From IMG/VR virus record IMGVR_UViG_3300037042_003896, positions 35,684 through 99,683 of that record: a DNA stretch of 64,000 nt; one strand, written 5' to 3'. The notes beneath the pieces are model-generated. The model searched no databases and was not told the DNA's origin. It saw nothing but the letters and a program-made list of their open reading frames with translations. The stretch is from a virus. Of the stretch, positions 1-13,200 are shown piece after piece. How positions within the stretch are numbered: position 1 is the first letter of the stretch; each line of letters begins with the position of its first letter. Both the position numbers and the translations under genes were made by a program.

Positions 1-3000
1 TCATCAATTTGTGTTGCTAAGATTTCTGCATTGGTATTTCCTCTTCCTATTCTTGGTTTACCACTTTCATCAGATACTATATTTCCTTTTTCTACAATGA
101 TATGGTCTTTGTTTCTTTCCACTTCTAACAATGTTAAAAGAGGAAGTTCCATATCTACAGATGCTTGATATTCATACAATGATTTTATCCATAGTGGCCC
201 CACCATTGTAAGATCTTGTGAGAGTTGATTAACAGCTTTATCTGTTCTTGTAAATAATTTAGGTATCACCCTCTTTATTTGTCCTGTCTCCTTGTCTAAT
301 TTAGAATAAGAATGCTCCTCATTTATCCTTACAGAATACAAATCCTTAAACATATCAGAAGCCTCTTCCAACATATTATCAGAAGCTCTTAACTTTTGAA
401 TCATTGTAGCTTCTATTAAAGCAAAAAATGAAGACTTTCCATAGGACAAATATCCCATTTCAATAGCTTTCTGATTTAACTCTGTAAGAAATTCCCACAT
501 ATCAAGAATAGCTTTATCCTTTGCCATTTCCTTATAGCTCTCTGAAAGATGTTCATCAGCTTTCATTGTTAGGCGATATATCCTGTTGAAAGTACCATTG
601 GTATATCCATTAAAAGCTTTACTTTCAATAGAAAGAGCATTCTTTATTTTCTCTTTTTCATATGTCTTTCTCTCTTCATTATCTCTGTCATCAGAAGAAT
701 AATGTGTGTCTTCAATTATTTCATTCTGTTTTGTAATTACCTCTTGTGCTAATTTCTTATATGCTTCAAGGTTTAAATTTTCAAGGAGGAATGCTTTATT
801 CTTCTCCTGTTGAGCTTTTGAGAGCTCATTTAAAAACTCTTTATCAACCTTTTCATGTAATAAAAATTCATTATCTTTAATTTTTGCTATTAAATTGAAA
901 GCACTTTTTCCTTTTGCCCTGGCTACATTCTCTAAGGCTAACAGTAATGTTCCAAATCTTTTTGTTTCTTTCTCAACAAGAATATTAGTTTCCCCTCTTT
1001 TATTCAGAATATAATTTGTAGCTATGTTTATTATTTTTGAAGAAAGGAGAGAAGCTTCTGATAGCATTCTGTAAAATCCTCCTATTTCTTTCTCTGGTTC
1101 AAGAATATTTAATTTATTTTCTTCATTTGTTATACCTTCAATAAGAGCAAATTGAACAGCATATTCCTTCTGTAAGTCTACAATATCCTCCAACATTACA
1201 TCTGTTGCTCCTGCAATACTTCTTAATGTAGTAAGGATTTCTCTCCCTTTCTCATCAAGTGTATTTTTAGGGTAGTAAGAAAGAAATACCTTATCCAAAG
1301 AAGCAAACTTCTCAGCACTCTTTTTAAATTCAAGAAGTTCAGCTAATTTTTTATTAATATCCTTTTGAGACATAGTAGAATAATCCACATTACTTAATGT
1401 ATCTAACACTTTCTTGGCATTTTTCAGAAATGTTATACCAACATTAGCTAATGGTTCAAAACCCATTTTCATTCTTAACACCCTAATAGCTTTTGAGAGT
1501 TCTGTTAATTGCCCTTTCTTTATATCCTTTTCTAAAGGAGAAACAGGCATCTTTGCAAGCTTCTCATAATACATATCAAGAGATGTAACAAGAGCATCTA
1601 TCTTCTCACTTCCTGTAGATTCTATATCTGTAGGGACAGGAAGTAGGTAAAGATGCGTTTCTTTCATGTTATCCAAATCACCTATTTCAATAGATGTAGC
1701 ATACAACACCTTTTCTTTACTTTTGGTCTTCCTGTATTCATAATTCATTTGGAAAGGAATCATCCTGGCTTTCCTAATCTGTTTAGAGGTAACTCCATAC
1801 TCTCTATCCATTTTAGAATACTCACCCATTTGCGGTTTCCAATCCTTTTGTTTATACCAAGGAACATCTTCTTCATGCTCTTTATTAATATTCATGAATT
1901 TCCAATCAAGAGTATCAATCCTAAAATCTTTTCCATCAGGTGTGGGTTCTATTGCTTTAAAATCCACTGTAGAAGCTAATAGTCCTTTTTCTTTTTCATT
2001 TATCACCTTTAATTCAACAAGAAATCTTGTTCCCTTTGGATAACTTCTTATTAATTCTCTGTTAAATGCTTTGAGTTTATCCGTTATTTCTTCATCCAAA
2101 GGACTATTAATCTTTTCATCCAAGAACACTTCCCTTGCATATCCATCCTTATCAATAAGATTAACAGCTATATCATTCTCAATAAAAGCATGTCCTGCTA
2201 ATCCCCAATCTCTTTTTTGATTATCATCTAATAATTGAGCGGGAGTTCTCTCAGGCATTTTATTACTTGCCTTAGTTTTTTCTGTTACACTTCTTGCTAC
2301 TTCTTTACCATCAAAAGTATAATGTCTTTTTTTAATCACCTTACCTGAACTATCTGTTTCTTCAAGAAAAGGACCACCTATTCTCGCTTCCTTCTCCCTA
2401 TAGATATTATACATCCTATCTACAGCTTCATTCTTTTCTATTTGGTAATATATTCCTTCTTCTTGTTGCTCCTTTGGAGCAGTTGGTTGAAATGATGTTC
2501 TATTTTTCCATATATACCCACCACTTTCTGATTGATTATATCCTTTATCTTTTGAATTTATAATAGGCAGTTGTAATTTATCAGCAATAGCCTGATAAAT
2601 ATATTTAGTTAACCCTTTACCTTGATATTCTTTAGGGAGTCTTATGTTTCCTACTATAATTTCATCATTATTAATGACAATATTCATTTCTCCTAATCCA
2701 GGAGTACCATCTTGACTTGTTATTTCTTTTCCTTTATAAGAAATAATAATATTTTGTACTAACCCAAACTCTCTTTGAATATTTCTTCCAAGTGAAATTG
2801 TTATTCCATTATATTTATTAATATTACCTTCCATTACTCTTTCAGCAGCAACATTAAATATGTCAATGTTTGTTTTCCTATATTGTCCTCTAAACCAATC
2901 AAGAATATTCTCCCACCATTGTTTAACAAGGTTTCTGTTTTGTTCTTCCATTAACTCAGGAAATTCTGTTGTATTTTCATTGTTATTAATAATTAATTCA

Positions 3001-4235
3001 GCAATGAGTTTATCCACTGCTTCTTTTTTTATCTTTCTTATATCAGGTTTACCATCTATTGTTTTATATTTTCCTTTATACGCCTCATACACTTGTTTGT
3101 AAATAGCAAATCTTTCAATTTTACTAATCATTTCTGTCACAAATTTAGGAGATATTTGTTCCAAAATACTTGTAGCAATATGAACCATTTCCTCTGTTAA
3201 GGTTGTATTCTCTCTTCCTTCTGATAGAGCAATTATTCCTTTAACAATATCAGCCAAACCATTAATTCCCTTTGTATTAACATTAGGATTATTTTTTACA
3301 TATTCAGAAAGTGCTTGAATACTAATACCCATTTTAGCACAGGCTTCTTTCACCTTTGCTATTGTATCAGGAGAGGCTATAGAAGCAGGAACATCCTCTG
3401 CTTGATTATAAATGTTATTATCTTCTTGAGAGTATGTTCCTTGATTAAATACAGATTTTATTTGATTAGGGGAAAATACAACATAACTTGTACTACCAGG
3501 GTCTTCTGAAAAATTAATATAAGAATACCCATAATTAGCAATTCCTTTTTTACTTAATAGTTCTTTTACATAACTATTAAAAATTTCTTGAGCATAATCT
3601 AAATAGTATTCTAATCTATTTATTTGTGTTGCAGCATTATAAACAGCAAGACTACTCTTTACTTGTTGAATTACTGGAATTTTTAACCATTCACTACTAG
3701 GTAAAGTTTCATTTGCTTTTCTTATTTCTGCAGTAATTCTATTATACTCATCATCTATTGAATCTACTCCATATATTTCCTTTTCAGTTACTCTTTTATT
3801 TTTAACTAAATCATCTGCTATTTTACCAGCAAAATGCATGTTATCTGTATTAATATCTGTATTACGAGTATTTAAAAACACAGGATGAACATTTGATGAA
3901 CCTCTTTGTGTTGCTGCAGCTTTTGTTCCAAAATGAAAAACAGGTTCTCTTCTAATTTCAAATGTAGTAATAGGACTATCACTACCATGATAAACTAATA
4001 AAGGTTCTCCATTTTCATCTACCACTTTACTTGCATCTGAAGGAGAATTTTCCCAATCACCAAACCATTCTTTAAAAGAAGGAGTGTACACTTGTGCCCA
4101 AAATTTTAGTGCCTCCTCTTTATTTGGCTGAAGAGCAAGAATACTATTATAGAGAAAACTTTCTTTTCCATTAGGAGCATTTACTCTTTCTATTTCTTGT
4201 GTTTCTTTATTCCTGATGATAGAACAATGTGCCAT
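1..4235 (-). CDS. giant polyvalent protein with N-terminal ADP-ribosyltransferase (ART-PolyVal) domain, 3' end missing
   Basis: One open frame of about 1,411 codons runs from an ATG at 4233-4235 to the left edge without a stop, so the C terminus lies outside the window. The ATG overlaps the stop of the RNAP polyprotein gene (TAATG), implying translational coupling. Residues about 25-260 have the ART-PolyVal signature: FKEWFGDWE, then SKVVDENGEPLLVYHGS (the VYHG motif carries the NAD-binding His), PVFLNTRN, and the closing YVVFSPNQIKSV. Near residue 345 is LTEEMVHIA, which looks like a decayed zincin helix. At about 515-580 the stretch RLPKEYQGKGL resembles motif A of a GNAT acetyltransferase (weaker call). 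The rest is long, charged and helical. In known phages such polyvalent proteins are packed and injected to modify host targets; that role is inferred here. Confidence 0.8.
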   Translation of the reverse strand, partial: MAHCSIIRNKETQEIERVNAPNGKESFLYNSILALQPNKEEALKFWAQVYTPSFKEWFGDWENSPSDASKVVDENGEPLLVYHGSDSPITTFEIRREPVFHFGTKAAATQRGSSNVHPVFLNTRNTDINTDNMHFAGKIADDLVKNKRVTEKEIYGVDSIDDEYNRITAEIRKANETLPSSEWLKIPVIQQVKSSLAVYNAATQINRLEYYLDYAQEIFNSYVKELLSKKGIANYGYSYINFSEDPGSTSYVVFSPNQIKSVFNQGTYSQEDNNIYNQAEDVPASIASPDTIAKVKEACAKMGISIQALSEYVKNNPNVNTKGINGLADIVKGIIALSEGRENTTLTEEMVHIATSILEQISPKFVTEMISKIERFAIYKQVYEAYKGKYKTIDGKPDIRKIKKEAVDKLIAELIINNNENTTEFPELMEEQNRNLVKQWWENILDWFRGQYRKTNIDIFNVAAERVMEGNINKYNGITISLGRNIQREFGLVQNIIISYKGKEITSQDGTPGLGEMNIVINNDEIIVGNIRLPKEYQGKGLTKYIYQAIADKLQLPIINSKDKGYNQSESGGYIWKNRTSFQPTAPKEQQEEGIYYQIEKNEAVDRMYNIYREKEARIGGPFLEETDSSGKVIKKRHYTFDGKEVARSVTEKTKASNKMPERTPAQLLDDNQKRDWGLAGHAFIENDIAVNLIDKDGYAREVFLDEKINSPLDEEITDKLKAFNRELIRSYPKGTRFLVELKVINEKEKGLLASTVDFKAIEPTPDGKDFRIDTLDWKFMNINKEHEEDVPWYKQKDWKPQMGEYSKMDREYGVTSKQIRKARMIPFQMNYEYRKTKSKEKVLYATSIEIGDLDNMKETHLYLLPVPTDIESTGSEKIDALVTSLDMYYEKLAKMPVSPLEKDIKKGQLTELSKAIRVLRMKMGFEPLANVGITFLKNAKKVLDTLSNVDYSTMSQKDINKKLAELLEFKKSAEKFASLDKVFLSYYPKNTLDEKGREILTTLRSIAGATDVMLEDIVDLQKEYAVQFALIEGITNEENKLNILEPEKEIGGFYRMLSEASLLSSKIINIATNYILNKRGETNILVEKETKRFGTLLLALENVARAKGKSAFNLIAKIKDNEFLLHEKVDKEFLNELSKAQQEKNKAFLLENLNLEAYKKLAQEVITKQNEIIEDTHYSSDDRDNEERKTYEKEKIKNALSIESKAFNGYTNGTFNRIYRLTMKADEHLSESYKEMAKDKAILDMWEFLTELNQKAIEMGYLSYGKSSFFALIEATMIQKLRASDNMLEEASDMFKDLYSVRINEEHSYSKLDKETGQIKRVIPKLFTRTDKAVNQLSQDLTMVGPLWIKSLYEYQASVDMELPLLTLLEVERNKDHIIVEKGNIVSDESGKPRIGRGNTNAEILATQID

Positions 4236-7200
4236 TAGTTACATTTTTTAGATTCTACAGTTTTTTTAGCAATTACATTCTCTATTTCATTTGTATTCCA
4301 ATCATATTTATTAATTAGATAGTCTATTGCTGTTGCATGAGAGGGTTGATTTTCCTTATTAGCTTGTGTATTACCATAATAAATAGGTTTTCCTTTAAAT
4401 TCTCCTGACATTGCTTTTGCTCTCATCCAGACAGCTTGTGGCTCATTACTATTTAAGAAGAAATCAATAAAATCAATTACATTTTCTTTAGTAGTTTTAC
4501 CACTTGTATGAAAAGGATTTTCAAAAGATACTGGCATTTTAGTAGATTTATATGCTACTATAGCCTTTCCCCTCTTTTGTTCATCAGAATAAAGATAAGG
4601 TTTATCAACTATTTTAACATTTTCTGAAACTGTTTTATTCCCTAATTTAGAATATACTTCTTCTGCTACTCCCATACCTATTTGTTTTGGTTTATTTACT
4701 GAATTAGAATTTGATAACACCTTATCCAACTCTTGTCTCCAATTAGGATTAGCCATATTAATTGTAGGAATATTTTTTCTTCTTGCCATTTCTACAGCTT
4801 GTCCTGTACCTCCTTCTGGTCTTATACCTTTTGTTTCCTTAGCATAGAACAATACAAAATCTACAGGAGCATTTAAATTATCACCAAATACCTGATTAGT
4901 ATTTCTTGCCATAAGTTTTAACCCTCCCCCTTTTAAATATTCAGGAGCAGGATGTATTTCTTTAGCTATAGCTTGTTCTTTTGCTCTTGATCCTTGTTTT
5001 TCAGGAGAAAATAAGTTTTTCTTTTTTGTTCCATCATCAAATGCTTTATCAGCTCCTTCTTTTTTACCATAAAAAGTTACACCTGTATTCAATGTATACC
5101 CTTTACTTTCTAACTCGGTAGCTATCTCAGTCATTTGTGATAATACATTTTCAGGAGTTTGTCTGCTTCCTACTCCTGCATATGTCATAGTAGGCGTGTT
5201 GGATTTAGATGGTAATGCATTAAATAAAGGCATTCCTTCATATTGTGGATTTTCCATATTAGTTTTATTTTCATATAAAGGTAAGGATTTATTTGGATTT
5301 TTCCTATCATTCTTAGCAGCATAATCAAGAAACAAATCTATTATATCATGATTATCATGAGGATTGCTTTCCACCTTTATAAATCCATTATCAATAACAG
5401 ATTGTCTATCCTCTGTATAGAATTCGTTTGCTTTGTTTCCATTACCCCAAGCATTTGTTGCTTTGTATACAAAATATTCTGTACCCTTGTAATCCCTATG
5501 TATTAAAGCTGTACCAAAATCATCATACACTTTTTGAAATAGTCCTTTTTGTATATAAGAAAAGTCTCCTATTTTACGCATATAGGCTTTTTTCTTTGCT
5601 ATAGTGGAAAGTCCTTGCTTCTTATCTTTATTTGAAATAGAAATATCTTCCCAAGAATAAACAATAAAATCTGATTTAGCTTCTTTTGTTAATGTGGATT
5701 GTGTAAGCATTTGTGGAATATTTCCTGCTGTTGTAGCTTTCTTTACATTATCAGGAAGGAAAGCCATAGAAGGATTATATTTACCACCCTCTGTTTTGTA
5801 TTTAATATATTTTGCTTTAACGTGTGGAACAACATCATCATTGTTCCAATTGTTTCTTTGAAATACACCTAATTCATAAAACTGTTCCAGATTAGGAATC
5901 TTTTCTAAAGAAGAAAGTGTTTCATTATATATCTCTTCAAAATCTTCAAAAGGAATTACAGATGTAAATGATAACGTAGATTTAGAAAGTCCTGACTGTA
6001 ATACAGCAAGTCTAATAAGTCTGTCATAAAGTTTACTATCCTGGCTTTTTAAATAATCCCTAATCTCTCTGAATGCAAAGATAAGATTATTTTGGTCATA
6101 TACCTTATTCTGTAAACTTTTCACCTTAACATTTGTCACAGAAGCATTTCCTGCTTTATCTGAAGGAACAATTTGCATAAGATTAATAACAACATTATTA
6201 TGTAAAGAATGCCCTTTATGATCTTTTACATGCTGTATAAATGTTCCCACCTCTTTTGCTGCTCCTCCATTCTTAATAAGGAGGTCTGTTATTTCTTCAT
6301 TTAAAGCTGTATCTGTTTGAAGAGCATAATCAAATAAATCATTAACAGCTTTCTGAGCAAGTTTAACAAAATCATTATCATTCATTTGTATATAAGGGGT
6401 AATAACCTTTTCAATAATTCCTCTTACCCTTGGTTGATCTGATTTTAATATTTCTGCTAATGCATCTCTTAATGATTCTATTCTTGTTTTTAATGCCCCA
6501 ATAAATGAATTATCTAACAAGCCATCTACACCACTTATTATATTTCCATCTTTATCAACACTGCTTATAATAGTGCTCTGTGCTTTTTCAAGTTGTTTGA
6601 ATTTTTTGAACACTAAATAAGGATCATTAAATGTAGCTGTATCAAAGTTACTGCCCTGTGTAACCAAGAACATATGTTCAGCCATCTTAGCATATTTCAA
6701 AAACTCATCTAATATAAGCCTTTGATTAACTAATTCACTACTGTTCATATTAGCAACCTTCTTACCTACTAAATTCTTCAATGCACTCTTAGAAGGAATA
6801 GTAAATCCTTCTTTAGGAATTGTAATAGAAGAAGCATATTCACCTTTTACAGCTTTCACATATTTATCAATGAACAACCATGAATATCCTTCACTTTCAA
6901 TTGTTCTTAAATAATCCTGAATAATAGGTTGATTCATAAAGTATGCAACAGTATCTACAGGAACTCCAAGTTTAATAAGAAACAGATATGTGGAAGCAAC
7001 ATTAGGTGTAGCTCCAAGTTCCATAATCCAAGGTCCTTTTGATATATCAACATATCCATCAATAAACTGCCCTATAATATCAGATATATCCTGCCCATCG
7101 GCATTTTCTATCATAGACAATGTAGGAACAACTCTACCATCAACTGTAATTTTATTGTATTTATCAAATTTAATTTCAGCATCCCCTAACCAATGTCCAT

Positions 7201-10200
7201 CCTCTTTTACTAATGTAAGTTTGTTCTTATCAATAAAAATAGGTTGTCTTTGATTTAAGGAATGATTAGTTTGATTAACAGCAGCAATACCAATAGCATA
7301 TTTACCTGTTACAAAAGCATGTCTAAGTCTTGTCATAAAACCCATATCAAGCATATTATTGATATTGGTGTAATCAAACTTATGCCCAATAACTTTAATG
7401 GTAATTTCTTCAGCAAGGTCTTTTAATTGTGTTGCTGAGTTAGGTTGAATAAGCCTCTTATAATTCTTAGGATGAAGAACAAGAGTTTCACTACTTTCTA
7501 TGTATGCATTTTCAAGTGCTTTCTTTGTATTCTGTTTATTAAGAGAAAATCCACCAAATTCAGATAGAGAAGGAAGTCCTTGTATTTCTGCCATTTCCTC
7601 TGCTGCCTGTACATTTATTGATTCTTTTTCAGAATAATAGTCAGCTTTAACATTTGCTGATATCTGTTTTGATTGTTCTCCTATATCCTGTATAGTTTCA
7701 TTCTTACCTTCTCTAAACACTCTTAATGCTTCTTCCTTATATTCTTTAACATACTCTGAGGTTGCTCCTAACACTCTTAATTCTTCTTCATACAAAGAAA
7801 CCATAGATAATAAATCTTGGGTGTCATTAGGATGTTCATTTCTCTCTAATTTACGAAGTGTAAGAGCTAGATAATTTTCTATTTCTTGGGGGCCATTAAT
7901 ATCATTTATTAACATTGAATCTTTAAGTTTCCAATAATCTGTCTTTGTTTCTTTTGGAAGAACTCTAAAAATTTTACCACCTGCTTTAAACAGTTCTAAT
8001 ATATAATTATTCTGCATCTGAACATTCAGAACATAATCTACATCATTAAATAGTTCTGTATATTGAGAATACAATTCTTCTTTCTTTTCAGAAACAGCAG
8101 TTTTATAATTATTATTTATTTCATCTAATGTATTTTTAAAAGCATCTCTTAGTTCCTTTACTGCTCCTTTGGATAGGAAATTTTTATATTTCTTAACATC
8201 CTTCTCTACATTCTCTTTTACCCAATTATAATACCTTTTACCTACAGTAGAGTTTGTATCTGTTAGATAGTTAACTAATTCTAATCCATTCTTACCCTTG
8301 ATAACATTCTTTAAATACATAAAGAGTTTATCAATGTCAAAGTCAGCTCCTGTTTTCTCTACAAGAGCAGCAGGAACAACAACACTATCACCAAATTCCT
8401 TTGGAAGGAATTGTTTAATAACAAATGCTTCAATGGAATTCTGCTTCTGTGTAGGAATTCTATATGCCAATCCTGAAAGAATTTTCTGCCCTTCAGGTGT
8501 ATTATTTAAATAGTTTAAGAGCTCTTCATCTGAAAGGGGGCTATCAAACCATCTTCCTATCATTATCTCACATGTATTAGTTTTATTCTCTCCTTCTGAA
8601 TAGAATCTTAATACATCTGATGTATATCCTTTTTTACCTTTTATCTTAGTTAAACCAAATCTCTTTTCTTCAAAGAATAAAGAAGGAATTTGCACCTTAG
8701 AACCTCCTGGCATTTTCTGTGAAATCACTTCCCTATCTGCAATAGAATAAAGAATATTCCTTATTTGCTGATAAGCAGGTGTAGCTTCCAATACTGATTT
8801 CCCTTCTAAGAAAGATGTCAGTGCTTTACTGATATTATCAGTTACCTCTCTTTTGAGAATTTCATCCCTAAGCATCTCTCCTGTTTTGGAAAGATCAACA
8901 ATAGTGAATGTTCCATTCTCTTCTTTTATACCAAGAGTCTTTAGTAAGTTCTCATATCCCTTTTGTGTTAATTCTTCAAGAAGATTCTGATTGTTTATTA
9001 TTTCTTTATACAAAGGAGAAGCTTCTTTCTTTGCATCTTCTGAAAGTGCATACCAAGTTTTATATCTTTTATTAAAATTCTTTTCACTCTCATTAAAATC
9101 AACAGGAACTCCTGCTTCCATATAATCCATTGTAATAAGTTTGGTAATCTGACTACCTCTTGTTACAGAATTATCATCATGAGAAGGAACCTCTGCCTGA
9201 ATACTTAATATCTCAAAAGGTATCTTTACTATTCCTTTATATACTGTAGTAACAAAATTGCCATTAGCATCATATACAGGAGATAATTGTTCTGCTCCTA
9301 CCTTTCTACCTGTTTCAAACACCATATAATCTATCTTCTCATTTTGCATTTTATTATAGAGAGTAATAGCATTTGAACTTTCTTTACTTCCAGCTTTATT
9401 TACACTCTTCATCATCCTATAAGAAAGAGGATAGAGAGCGTATTTATCCATTACTACATCATTGTAATTCCTCTTATTAGCTTTGTTACCCCTGGCAATA
9501 GGTTTTAATGGTGTATAAGCACTTTGTATCATTGGATTTCCTTTATCAAGAATATCATTCTCTTCTAAAGAAAATTCTAAACCTTTATCATTCTTCTCCC
9601 AAGCAACATCATACCTATATTGAGCTTCCTCATTATCGTTCCATTCTCCTGCTCTTATCCTGAAATTCCTGTAAGCACCAAAAGTGATAATACCACTACC
9701 ATTTGTTTCTTCATATTCCTTATAATCAGGAAGGTCTATTATACCAATAACATCAGCAAAGGTTCCTGTTGAGAAATAAGGTTTTGTAAAATCTGTATAT
9801 CCAATATCCCCTTTGTTAAATCCTTTATTCCACACCTTATTATAAGCTGCATTCATTTTAGGATCATTTACCAAAGGTTGTGCAGGAGAATTAAATGGTT
9901 TTACACGCTTTAGTTCATCCCAATATTGATAAGGATCTGAATAAATAATTTTATGCATTTCAATATTGGCAATTATGAAATTAATAGACAATGCTTTTAA
10001 ATGTCCATTTAATTCATTTTCTGTCATGTTTTCAGGAAGATTGATGTTTTCAGCAACCCATCCTGTTTCCTCTTGTTTAAGAATATTAAACCTTTCTAAA
10101 AGCCATTTTAAATTGTTAGTTTTCTTAGTGATGTATTTATCAAGAGCAGTGTTAATTCTGCTTTCATATTTAGTATACACATCTTCAATAGATTCTGTTT

Positions 10201-13200
10201 CAGCTATAATATCATTGTGTAATTTCTCCCCAAGGATTTCTTTGAAGAAACGTAATTCCTTTGCTAATTTTTTATCCCTATGTCTATCAAGAGGTCTTTT
10301 ATCTCTTGCAAGTGCAAGTTCTGCTTTGAAATACTCACCAAATATTCTATTAACACCTACCATTCCTTTTGATAGATTTGATGTTGTAATAGGATTGCCC
10401 ATATTAATCATCCATTCTGTTGTAGCATCGGCAGGAATAAGATTCAAAAACCAACCTTTAAGGTTTAAGTTTATTCCCTGTATAATTCTTTCAGGATAAG
10501 AGAGTTTAGAGGATTGTTTTTGTTTTCCTTTTACACTATTAATAATACCACTAACATAGCCCACTTTCAGGAGATTCTCACTACCTATATCTGTTCTTCT
10601 TTCTCCACTAGGCTTAAACATTCTTTTTAACACATCAGAACCCTGTGCAAAAACATCTGTTAATAAATAAGCATATTGTGTTCCTTTAAGTTCATTAAGA
10701 TTATCTATTTGTGAAAGCACATCATACAAATCACTAGGAGCATTAGTTCCTATGAAGGATTGTGTTCTATCTCCTGTTACATTGAAATATGTACTATCAA
10801 ATTCAGGATGTGTAAGAGAAGCTTTCAATAAAGCTAATTCAAGAAGTCTGTTATTGATTTCTAACACCTTTCCTGAGAACATAGCAATTTCATCTGTATT
10901 AGCTATACTAGCTTTTATGCCATCTACAGTTTCTTTAAACTGTTGGAATTTATTTAAATTCTTTGAAAAGCTGTTTATCTCTTTTAATGTAAATGATATT
11001 CCCAATTTAGAAAGAAACATCACTCTCTTTTCATTTGTATTTAAATCAATATCCTTTACCTTAGCAGGAACACCTACATATTTCTTCTTAGCTTTATCAT
11101 ATTTATAAAATCCTTTTCCCTCTTTAGCGAAAAGAATAATAGAATGAATGTATTCACTTTTTAATTGTGCTGCTGCTGTTGAAAGATTTGCATCTCCTAC
11201 AACCACTTCACCATTCTCAAGAATGAATACATTTTGTACAGAAGGATTCTGTTTCTTAAATGTTTTCCAAAAAGTGCTTATTAATTGTAATCCATGTGTT
11301 GTTTCTATTTTAGTGAAATCAACCCCTTTATCCACCCAATCGGTCTTAGTAAGACGTTTGTATAGAGTGCGGTAATTGGGATTAACTACAGCCATATCAC
11401 GCAGTCTGGAAAACATTTCTTCAAGTCCTCTTGATGTATGAACATTATTCATTATAGCAACATAGGTTTCACTCATAGGAATAAGTTTATACCCTCCTAT
11501 AGATGATAATTCTGCTACCTCTTCACTATTTTCATCAAGATATACCTTTGGCATTGTAGCCAATAATAGTTTTATAGCTGCATTAGTTTTCTTAAAATTA
11601 TCAATTTTTGTTGCATCCTGATAATTATCCCTTCCTGTATTATTTTCATCAGTAAGCTGAAGGGTATCATTCTCATCAAATTCAATTGAATAGCCTCTTA
11701 AGAATTCTTCATGTTTTGCTACAATAGACTCCCACTGCTTATCTACAAGCTTCATTAGGTTGGTATACTTATCTATTGTAGGTTTTGCTTGTTTTAATGT
11801 TAATGTTTCATTTTCAACAAGACCATAAGCAGCCACCACCTTATTTGCTATTGTCTCAAGGATTTCGTTTTTAAGTTTTGAATAAAGTTCTGTTTTATTT
11901 AATGTAGGAAGTGTAAAAAGTCCTTTATCTGTAGCCACTAAATCAACTAATGTTAGATAGGTCATTTCTTCCACTATCTCCATTTTTTCAATATCTGTTA
12001 TGGCTACAACACTTAATTCATCAGCTTCTGTAAAATAAGCATCTTCTATATCTATTATTCCTTTTGATGCATATGATAATGCTGTTTCTAAAGGAATATT
12101 GTTTTTATATCCTCCTGTGTTTATTTTATTAAATAACTCTTCTGTAAGGGAAGAGAAATTCTCTTTTCCAAACCAGCCTTTTACTAAATTAACAATATCA
12201 GAAAACAGCTTTAGAATAAATGGTCTTCCATCAACAGGTTTCTGAGGAATCTTTTTGTTAACCCTGTAGTCTCTAAATTCTTCTGCAAGTTGTTCTTTAA
12301 TTTGACTTGGTGTTGCTTCAGAGTATTTAATAGTCTTTCCTGTAGGTCTATCAGTGAATGTACCTTTTCTACTTTTAAATTCATTTTCAATACTTGCTCT
12401 TTCTTCAGGAGAAGATATTAACTTCCAAACAGCTTCAAATACTTCATGATATACTGTTCCTACTTCTGCTTGCTCATAAATATATAATGCCCCATTCTTA
12501 AGCATTCCCCAGGCTTTTCTGTCTCCACCTATTTCACTGATAATATTTTTTACTCTATACAGAGGAAGATTAGGAAAATTAGTTTTAATCCATTCTTCAA
12601 TTTCTGCCCAATTTTCAATTTTAATATCTTTAATTTCCTTTTCTAACATTTCTCTTAGAATAGGTTTTTGCTTATTCTTATTCTTTAAAGCATTATTAAT
12701 TGCTTCATTTACAGCATCACTATTTTCTTCATCATCTGGTATTTCAAATGCCTCTTCATCTATTTTCTTCTCTACATTAACAATAGCAGTTTCTTCAGCT
12801 TCTTCATCTTCCTCACCTATAACAAACACTTCTTCACTTTCCATATTAGATGCTTTTCCTAATTGAGGAACAATAGCATCATATATAGTGCGTTTAATAA
12901 GTTTCTGTGCTTCTTCTGTTACTTGTTTTGGTGTAAATTTAGGATTTGCTTCCTTCACCCTATCAGAAACATTTGCAAAAATAGTTTCAAGATCTGCTCC
13001 CTGTAATACAGAAATAACCTTCATGAAATTACTTTCATTTATATTAGCAGGAGCTCCAAACAATATAGACAATCCTGTTTTAGGAGATGTGTATGTATTG
13101 GTAGTTTTACCATCTAATATAAACTTTCCACCTGTGAGTTTTACTGTAGCTTTAGTGTTGTATTTTGATGGAATTAAATCAGCAGCTTCTATAAATTCTT

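Noticed and set aside
9966-10499. 177-codon frame on the plus strand inside the RNAP polyprotein gene
   Set aside because: It lies wholly antisense to a continuous protein-like frame, has a Phe/Leu/Ser-rich shadow composition and no leader. Other plus-strand frames in 1.6-55 kb are rejected for the same reason.
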